NCBI GenBank assembly: GCA_964499575.1
Contig: CAZCLK010000001.1
Coordinates: 113,033-177,032, forward strand
Origin: JAAYCT01 sp964499575
GTDB lineage: Bacteria; Bacillota; Clostridia; Saccharofermentanales; Saccharofermentanaceae
Length of the DNA stretch: 64,000 nucleotides
Reading direction: 5' to 3'
The notes under the pieces were generated by a model, which saw only the letters and a program-made list of their open reading frames with translations, was not told the DNA's origin and made no database searches. This document shows positions 59,352-64,000 of the stretch, piece by piece. How positions within the stretch are numbered: the stretch's first letter is position 1; the number at the start of each line of letters is the position of its first letter. The position numbers were made by a program, and so were the translations under genes.

Positions 59352-60944
59352 ATGGATCTGTCGAACATCAAATCGTTACGCAGTCGCTTGTATCCTCTGA
59401 TCGGCGGGTTTATTCTTTCCGCGGCAGTTGCGCTGATTGTCTATTTCACCGGCGGCACAACGAATGTGTACACCAACCTGATGTACATCCCCATAGCGAT
59501 TGTCTCATCGATCTACGGGTTTCGATGGGGTCTTCTGCATGCGGCGATCAGCGGTTTTCTGGTCGGCCCTTTCATGCCGCTCGATGTGGAGCTCGGAAAA
59601 TCACAGTCCCCGGTCAACTGGATTATTCGCGTTCTGACGTATGTCGCCATCGCGATCATAATCGGAATTTTTTCGGATATCGCACATCAGCGGGAGCAGA
59701 AAGTATCCTTTCTGATCACACACGACCCCGACACCGGCCTTAAGAACTACGAGGCGCTCCGGAGCGAAAAGTCGCTCTCGGATCATCCGGTTACCATAAT
59801 CAGTCTGTCCGTAACCGACTATCAGGAATACCTGGGGTTTTTCGGATATGATTTTTTTCAGCAGATCGTCGGGGTATTCTCGAGAGAACTCCTCGAAGTC
59901 CTTAATCCTTTTACTAAGGCAGAGGTTTATCGGTATTACGGCATGGAGTACGCAGTCAAGGTGATGCATGAGGATGAAGAGACGAACACCGAGAGTATCA
60001 TGACGGCTCTGAGCACCTTGAATGAGCGCACGTTTTCCGTGATGAGCGTGCCGGTTTATGTTGAATTTCGTCTCGGTGTTGCGACGATTCTTGCCGAGGA
60101 AGACCCTCTGGACGGCATTCGGCGCTCGCTGGTCGCTTTAAGAAGCGCCATCCGGGACAATCACAGATTGGTCCGTTACACCAGCAATATGGAGGTTCTT
60201 TATAAGAGCAGTGTCAACATCGCCAACGGGTTCCGGGATGCCCTGGACCGGGGAAATATCCGTGCGGCCAGTCAGACCATACATGACTCAAAGTCCGGAC
60301 AAACGGTCGGAATTGAACTTCTGGCACGTTGGATTCGCGACGACGACACCCGGATCACGCCGGATGTGTTCGTGCCGGTTTTGGAGAAAACCGAACTCAT
60401 CCACGACCTTACCGATTATATGTTTGACCGTGCGTTACATCTGTCGAGAAACCCGGAATATAAGGGGCAGTATATCAGCGTCAACTTTTCTTCGTCCGAC
60501 TTTAATGAACGTTCAATCCTGTCGCTGGTCCGAAAGACCAAGGAACACGAGGTCAACCCCGCCCGAATCCATATCGAGATTACCGAGCGGGTTCTCCTCT
60601 CCGTTAACAACATCCACTCCCACCTTGATTTCTTGCACCGGCACGGTTTTATCATCGCCATCGACGATTTCGGGACAGGATATTCCTCGTACGGTTACAT
60701 TTCGGACTTTCCGATCGATGTCATTAAGATCGACCGCGCCCTGATACTTCGGGCGGACACACCACGCGGCTTCGGTCTGGTACAAAGCATCGTTTCGTTC
60801 TGTAAAAACTTCAACATCGTTACCGTCGCGGAAGGCGTAGAAAATAAAGAGTTTGCGGACATCTGCGAGGAACTGGGCATCGATCATCAGCAGGGTTATT
60901 TTTACAGCAAGCCGGAACTTCTGCCGATCATGCCCAAACTGTGA
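59352..60944 (+). CDS. Membrane EAL-domain protein, probable c-di-GMP phosphodiesterase
   Basis: 530 aa from the ATG at 59352 (MDLSNIKSLRSRL) with GGAGG 5 nt upstream. Residues about 10-130 hold four to five TM helices in a small membrane sensor-like domain (LIGGFILSAAVALIVYF, NLMYIPIAIVSSIYGFRWGLLHAAISGFLVG). A GGDEF-like domain (about 145-290) is degenerate, with YYGMEY in place of GGDEF. The EAL domain (about 300-530) keeps GIELLARW, SVNFSSSDF, IHIEITERVLL, IAIDDFGTGYSS, IKIDRAL, AEGVEN and QGYFYSKP; the first motif reads ELL. Likely an active hydrolase. Its 3' end overlaps the convergent M24 gene by 17 bp. Confidence 0.85.
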   Translation: MDLSNIKSLRSRLYPLIGGFILSAAVALIVYFTGGTTNVYTNLMYIPIAIVSSIYGFRWGLLHAAISGFLVGPFMPLDVELGKSQSPVNWIIRVLTYVAIAIIIGIFSDIAHQREQKVSFLITHDPDTGLKNYEALRSEKSLSDHPVTIISLSVTDYQEYLGFFGYDFFQQIVGVFSRELLEVLNPFTKAEVYRYYGMEYAVKVMHEDEETNTESIMTALSTLNERTFSVMSVPVYVEFRLGVATILAEEDPLDGIRRSLVALRSAIRDNHRLVRYTSNMEVLYKSSVNIANGFRDALDRGNIRAASQTIHDSKSGQTVGIELLARWIRDDDTRITPDVFVPVLEKTELIHDLTDYMFDRALHLSRNPEYKGQYISVNFSSSDFNERSILSLVRKTKEHEVNPARIHIEITERVLLSVNNIHSHLDFLHRHGFIIAIDDFGTGYSSYGYISDFPIDVIKIDRALILRADTPRGFGLVQSIVSFCKNFNIVTVAEGVENKEFADICEELGIDHQQGYFYSKPELLPIMPKL

Positions 60945-62121
60945 CGATATCTTTCGGCCCGCCGGTAATACATTCCGCACCATCCGGCCGGACGATGTAG
61001 GTCTCCTCCACTCCGACCGTACCGATCCCTTCGACTCCGCATTTCGGCTCGACGGCGATGACCATATTTTCGCGCAGGGGCTCCTTATAGCCGCCGGAAA
61101 TAATCGGAAGCTCGTCAATATATAGTCCGACTCCGTGACCTAAAAATTTGACCTTTTCACCGTTGTAGCCCATGAAATGCTCGCTTAATTCGTCCGGAAG
61201 ACCGGTGGTTGCTTCGCGATAAATGACGGACGGATCCGCTCCCGGCCGGATACCGGATACGACGCGCTCGAGGACTCCGATGCACGCGCGATGGGTCCGG
61301 ATCACATGCTCTGCGGGGTTCGCGCCGAACGAATACACCTGGGTTTTATCGCTGTGATAGCCCATATAACCGAAACCGACGTCGACAAAGACCAGATCCC
61401 CTTTGCGGAGTAATCGCTCCCGGTTCCCGAGGATCGGAACGACCGGTGACATACCCTTCATTCCGCCCGGGCCGTCAAAATTCGTCGGATACAGGGAAGT
61501 CTCTCCGAATCCGAACTGCCCGATGATAATCTCCATTTGAAACATCGAAAAACGCGATACGCCGTGGTGACCCTTTTTGATCATTTCCGCGTACATCTCT
61601 GCGGCAAAATCAGTCTCGCTCATCCCTTCCCGGAGAAGGGAAGGCACTGTGTTTTCCATAACATCGGCATGCCTGCGACCGGACTCCCGAATCAACTCCA
61701 GTTCCTCTTCTGTTTTCACGGCTCTCTGCATCGCAATCAGCCTGTCCAGCGGAAGAATCGCATCCATATTGAAATATTTCCGGATCCGATCAATCATCGC
61801 GATCGGGACCGATTCGGTCTCGATACAAACCTTCCCCAGATCCGAAGGCAGGTAGTCGAGCATATCTTTATATGTCGAAATTCGAATGATCGACTCAAAG
61901 GGGGACTCGATCCGCGCCCGCTCGAAACTTTTCCGAACAAAGAAAAATATCTCACCGGTTCTTCTTATTACGAGGATTCCATCCTGCATCGTACCGGTAT
62001 AGTAATACTGATTAACGCGTCCGATAATCAGTGCGGTGTCGAATTCGAAGGATGAATTCAGATTTCGGCGCAGCGCATCGAGCCGGTCCTCGGACATTTG
62101 ACGGGTAACGAGTGATTGCAT
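60928..62121 (-). CDS. M24-family peptidase (Xaa-Pro dipeptidase-like)
   Basis: 397 aa. The creatinase-like N-domain (FDTALIIGRVNQYYYTGTMQDGILVI) precedes a pita-bread domain with ligands Asp in VFVDVGFGYMGYHSDKTQVYSF, His in FLGHGVGLYIDE, Glu in AVEPKCG and Glu in GVEETYIVRPDG. The middle is unusual: a long insert around FGFGETSLYPTNFDGPGGMKGMSPVVP. It fits the YkvY/PepQ-like clade. It is a second M24 enzyme beside pepP. Confidence 0.88.
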   Translation of the reverse strand: MQSLVTRQMSEDRLDALRRNLNSSFEFDTALIIGRVNQYYYTGTMQDGILVIRRTGEIFFFVRKSFERARIESPFESIIRISTYKDMLDYLPSDLGKVCIETESVPIAMIDRIRKYFNMDAILPLDRLIAMQRAVKTEEELELIRESGRRHADVMENTVPSLLREGMSETDFAAEMYAEMIKKGHHGVSRFSMFQMEIIIGQFGFGETSLYPTNFDGPGGMKGMSPVVPILGNRERLLRKGDLVFVDVGFGYMGYHSDKTQVYSFGANPAEHVIRTHRACIGVLERVVSGIRPGADPSVIYREATTGLPDELSEHFMGYNGEKVKFLGHGVGLYIDELPIISGGYKEPLRENMVIAVEPKCGVEGIGTVGVEETYIVRPDGAECITGGPKDIVTVWA

Positions 62122-62286
62122 GACATTCCTCCGAAAATACTTCCAAATTGATAACTTCCATCATATTACATTTTTTTCATTGAATCCATCGGACATTGTT
62201 GATTTTCCCTAAAAGGGGTATTCTGATAGTGACAACACACGCTGTTTTTCGATCCGGCGTAAGGACTATACGGAGGTATTCCCGTA

Positions 62287-62373
62287 TTGCAAAGAGACAC
62301 CTTATACAAGAGAATCGATTTCGGAAAGACCGCTGAGTCGGTCGCTTTACTACGTATCGTTTCTGTCTTCTGA
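62287..62373 (+). CDS. Possible 28-codon leader ORF upstream of phoH
   Basis: A TTG at 62287, preceded 10 nt upstream by GGAGG, opens 28 codons beginning MQRDTLYKRIDFGKTAESV and ending LLRIVSVF before TGA at 62371. Two hairpins lie within or after it (GACCGctgagtCGGTC; TCTGTCttctGACAGA), 36 nt before the PhoH start. It may be a leader peptide, a small protein, or chance. No homologue recognised. Confidence 0.35.
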   Translation: MQRDTLYKRIDFGKTAESVALLRIVSVF

Positions 62374-62409
62374 CAGAAGCGATTTCTAGTTTTATGCGGA
62401 GGAAAGCCG

Positions 62410-63894
62410 ATGAGCATCAGAACAACGCCCCGCCCGCTCTTCAACTCCGAAGAGGAGAGTTCCGCTCCGATAAATAACTGTGTCGTTCCGGACAGCAGGC
62501 AGAAAAATTACGTTTTGGACACCAATGTTCTCCTTCACGATCCCGGGTGCTTTTTGAATTTCAGGGGGAATCACGTCTACATACCGATCACTGTTCTCGA
62601 GGAGCTGGATCACCTGAAATCCAAGGAGGGACTCGTCGGCTATCAGGCTCGCGAGGCGGTTCGGACGTTGCACCGAAGGATCGACGGACGCGGACGGCAA
62701 TGTGTCAGCGACGGGATCGAATTGAATAACGAAGTGATCCTGCACGTTGCTTTCCCGGATTCTTCCGTCCGGAGCATATCGGGCAGATCGAACGGTCAGG
62801 GATCCATGCGGACAATGCCGCTTCTCGAGGCGCAAAAGAACGATAACGAGATCCTTGCGTGCGCGATGAAAATCAAAGAACAATCGAACGGCATGGAGAC
62901 CTATCTGGTCTCCAAGGACGTCTGCCTGCGCATTAAGGCCGAAGTGTGCGACATCCCCTCTCAGGATTACGAAACCGACAAGATCAAGACCGATGAGCTC
63001 TACACCGGTTATTGTCAGCTGACAATGTCCGACAAATCGATCGCGAAAATATTCGACGGCGGCGTGAAGCCGCCCAAGACTATCGAGATGCTCCCCAACC
63101 AGTTCGCGATCATTAACTCCCGCGACAACGATAAACACATCGCTCTCGCGAAGTATGACGGTACGCACCTCGTTCCGCTCAAATACACCAATCATACCGC
63201 ATGGGGCCTTACTCCCAAGAACCTTGAACAAAAGATGGCATTTGAACTTCTGATGGATCCGTCGATCCCGTTCGTCAGCATCACCGGCGGCGCGGGAAGC
63301 GGCAAGACCATCCTGGCGACCGCGGTCGCGCTCGAAAAGGTTCTCGAACAGCGGGAGTACCGTAAAATCGTCTTTGTCCGCCCGACCGTTCCGGTCGGCA
63401 ACGATATCGGCTACCTGCCGGGCACCGAGGAAGACAAGCTTCGCCCGTGGATGGGCAGTTTTTATGACGCGATCGACAACCTGATGACCATCGACAAGGA
63501 AAGCTACGGCGGGAAGCGCAACAAGCGCGGCGAGGAAGGCTCGCAGATCGAGCAGTTTATCGAGGATTTTCGAAAAAGAGGCATCTTTGAGATCAAGACA
63601 TTCACCTATATGCGCGGCCGGACTATTTCCGACGCGATCGTCATCGTTGACGAGGCTCAGGAGATCACTCCCCACCTGGCAAAATTGATGCTGACCCGAG
63701 CGGGTGAACGGTCCAAGTTCATTTTTCTGGGTGATCCTTCCGACAACCAAATCGACAATGTCCTCGTGGACTCCAAGTCCAACGGTCTCGTCTATGTGAT
63801 CGAACGGATGAATCATCACGCTGTGACCGGTCACGTGACGCTGCGCCAGGTGGAAAGAAGCCTTTTGGCCGGGATCGCGGAAAAGAGCCTTTAG
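62410..63894 (+). CDS. PIN-PhoH protein (PhoH2-type RNA helicase/nuclease)
   Basis: 494 aa. An N-terminal PIN ribonuclease domain (YVLDTNVLLHDPGCFLNF, PITVLEELDHLK, DNEILACAMKI) keeps its acidic residues. A linker with a small beta domain is followed by a PhoH ATPase: Walker A in GGAGSGKTILATAVALE, FVRPTVPVGNDIGYLPG, Walker B in VIVDEAQEITPHLAKLMLTRAG and FLGDPSDNQID. PhoH2 proteins unwind and cut RNA and often pair with an antitoxin-like gene in Actinobacteria; Firmicute YlaK is the closer relative. RBS GCGGAGG. Confidence 0.93.
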   Translation: MSIRTTPRPLFNSEEESSAPINNCVVPDSRQKNYVLDTNVLLHDPGCFLNFRGNHVYIPITVLEELDHLKSKEGLVGYQAREAVRTLHRRIDGRGRQCVSDGIELNNEVILHVAFPDSSVRSISGRSNGQGSMRTMPLLEAQKNDNEILACAMKIKEQSNGMETYLVSKDVCLRIKAEVCDIPSQDYETDKIKTDELYTGYCQLTMSDKSIAKIFDGGVKPPKTIEMLPNQFAIINSRDNDKHIALAKYDGTHLVPLKYTNHTAWGLTPKNLEQKMAFELLMDPSIPFVSITGGAGSGKTILATAVALEKVLEQREYRKIVFVRPTVPVGNDIGYLPGTEEDKLRPWMGSFYDAIDNLMTIDKESYGGKRNKRGEEGSQIEQFIEDFRKRGIFEIKTFTYMRGRTISDAIVIVDEAQEITPHLAKLMLTRAGERSKFIFLGDPSDNQIDNVLVDSKSNGLVYVIERMNHHAVTGHVTLRQVERSLLAGIAEKSL

Positions 63895-63920
63895 CGGCGA
63901 ACTGTTTTCGAGAATCAAAA

Positions 63921-64000
63921 AGGGGCTGTCTCAAAACAATATACACCCGGATTTTGGACAGAGGCTAAATGAAGGGTGCATAGCATAACTTGAATCCGGC
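63921..64000. mobile_element. Possible end of an insertion sequence, cut by the window
   Basis: AGGGGCTGTCTCAAAAC (63921-63937) matches the terminal repeat style GGGGCTGTCTCAAAA that I associate with Firmicute insertion sequences (IS1182-like and related). The remaining 60 bases show no gene start. The other end and the transposase would lie outside the window. Confidence 0.35.

Noticed and set aside
62392..63918. 508-codon open frame antisense to phoH
   Set aside because: The plus-strand PIN-PhoH protein has all motifs and a good start; the antisense product shows none.

Overview
The window looks like a chromosomal segment of an anaerobic, single-membrane Firmicute, most likely Clostridia. 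I would not go below class from sequence alone. GC is moderate, roughly half by eye. The evidence for Firmicutes is the ireB-ruvX-DUF1292 trio, the yaaO-tmk-darA-holB-ricT-trmN6-rsmI cluster known from Bacillus and Clostridia, ThiT under a TPP riboswitch, SecG, and strong GGAGG ribosome-binding sites. Rubrerythrin, superoxide reductase, a PerR-type regulator, a 2[4Fe-4S] ferredoxin and an iron-sulfur uracil-DNA glycosylase point to an anaerobe that meets occasional oxygen. Nearly all of the window is ordinary housekeeping chromosome.

Layout. 1-5.4 kb: tail of mscL, ilvN-ilvC, then on the minus strand a perR-rbr-dfx oxidative-stress operon, an ArsR regulator, a DUF4004 regulator and a zinc-ribbon membrane protein. 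5.5-13 kb: tRNA-Val, a large anchored GH51-like protein overlapping a CPBP protease, two DUF1292 genes, ruvX, ireB, mtaB and an HPr-like gene. 13-22 kb: rnr, secG, a Ca2+-type P-ATPase, a Phe-Asp-Val tRNA operon with a consensus promoter, tatD and metG. 22-31 kb: a PAS-GGDEF-EAL protein, rsmI-trmN6, a small ferredoxin, then ricT-holB-darA-tmk and yaaO. 31-34 kb: folE-folP-folB-folK plus an Arg/Asn/Asp-rich disordered protein. 34-39 kb: an AraC regulator with a degenerate sialate-O-acetylesterase-like protein, then a plus-strand XRE gene and a second AraC gene, tRNA-Gln and a frameshifted small membrane-protein gene. 39.7-47.4 kb: a UDG and a complete pstSCAB-phoU-phoP-phoR phosphate regulon with PHO-box-like repeats. 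47.5-57 kb: Smr protein, rsuA-type pseudouridine synthase with a leaderless-type promoter, J-domain-like membrane protein, greA-lysS, guaB, thiT with a TPP riboswitch, alpha/beta hydrolase, pepP and a hexapeptide acetyltransferase. 57.5-64 kb: tRNA-Ser, an AT-rich GNAT gene between two near-identical terminator copies, pgsA, a membrane EAL protein, an M24 peptidase, a PIN-PhoH ATPase and, at the right edge, what may be the end of an insertion sequence.

The most unusual items are these. Two large proteins related to carbohydrate-active enzymes (GH51-like and sialate-esterase-like) appear to have lost their catalytic motifs. The GH51-like one is translationally coupled to a CPBP intramembrane protease. 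Several leader regions carry structure beyond a plain promoter: a TPP riboswitch with an explicit Shine-Dalgarno sequester, overlapping hairpins before an EAL gene, a 28-codon leader ORF before phoH, a terminator fused to the 5' end of a regulator gene, and dyads inside promoters. A small AT-rich insertion sits behind tRNA-Ser. No CRISPR array, prophage or complete transposon was seen. All family assignments come from motif recognition by eye; no database search was run.
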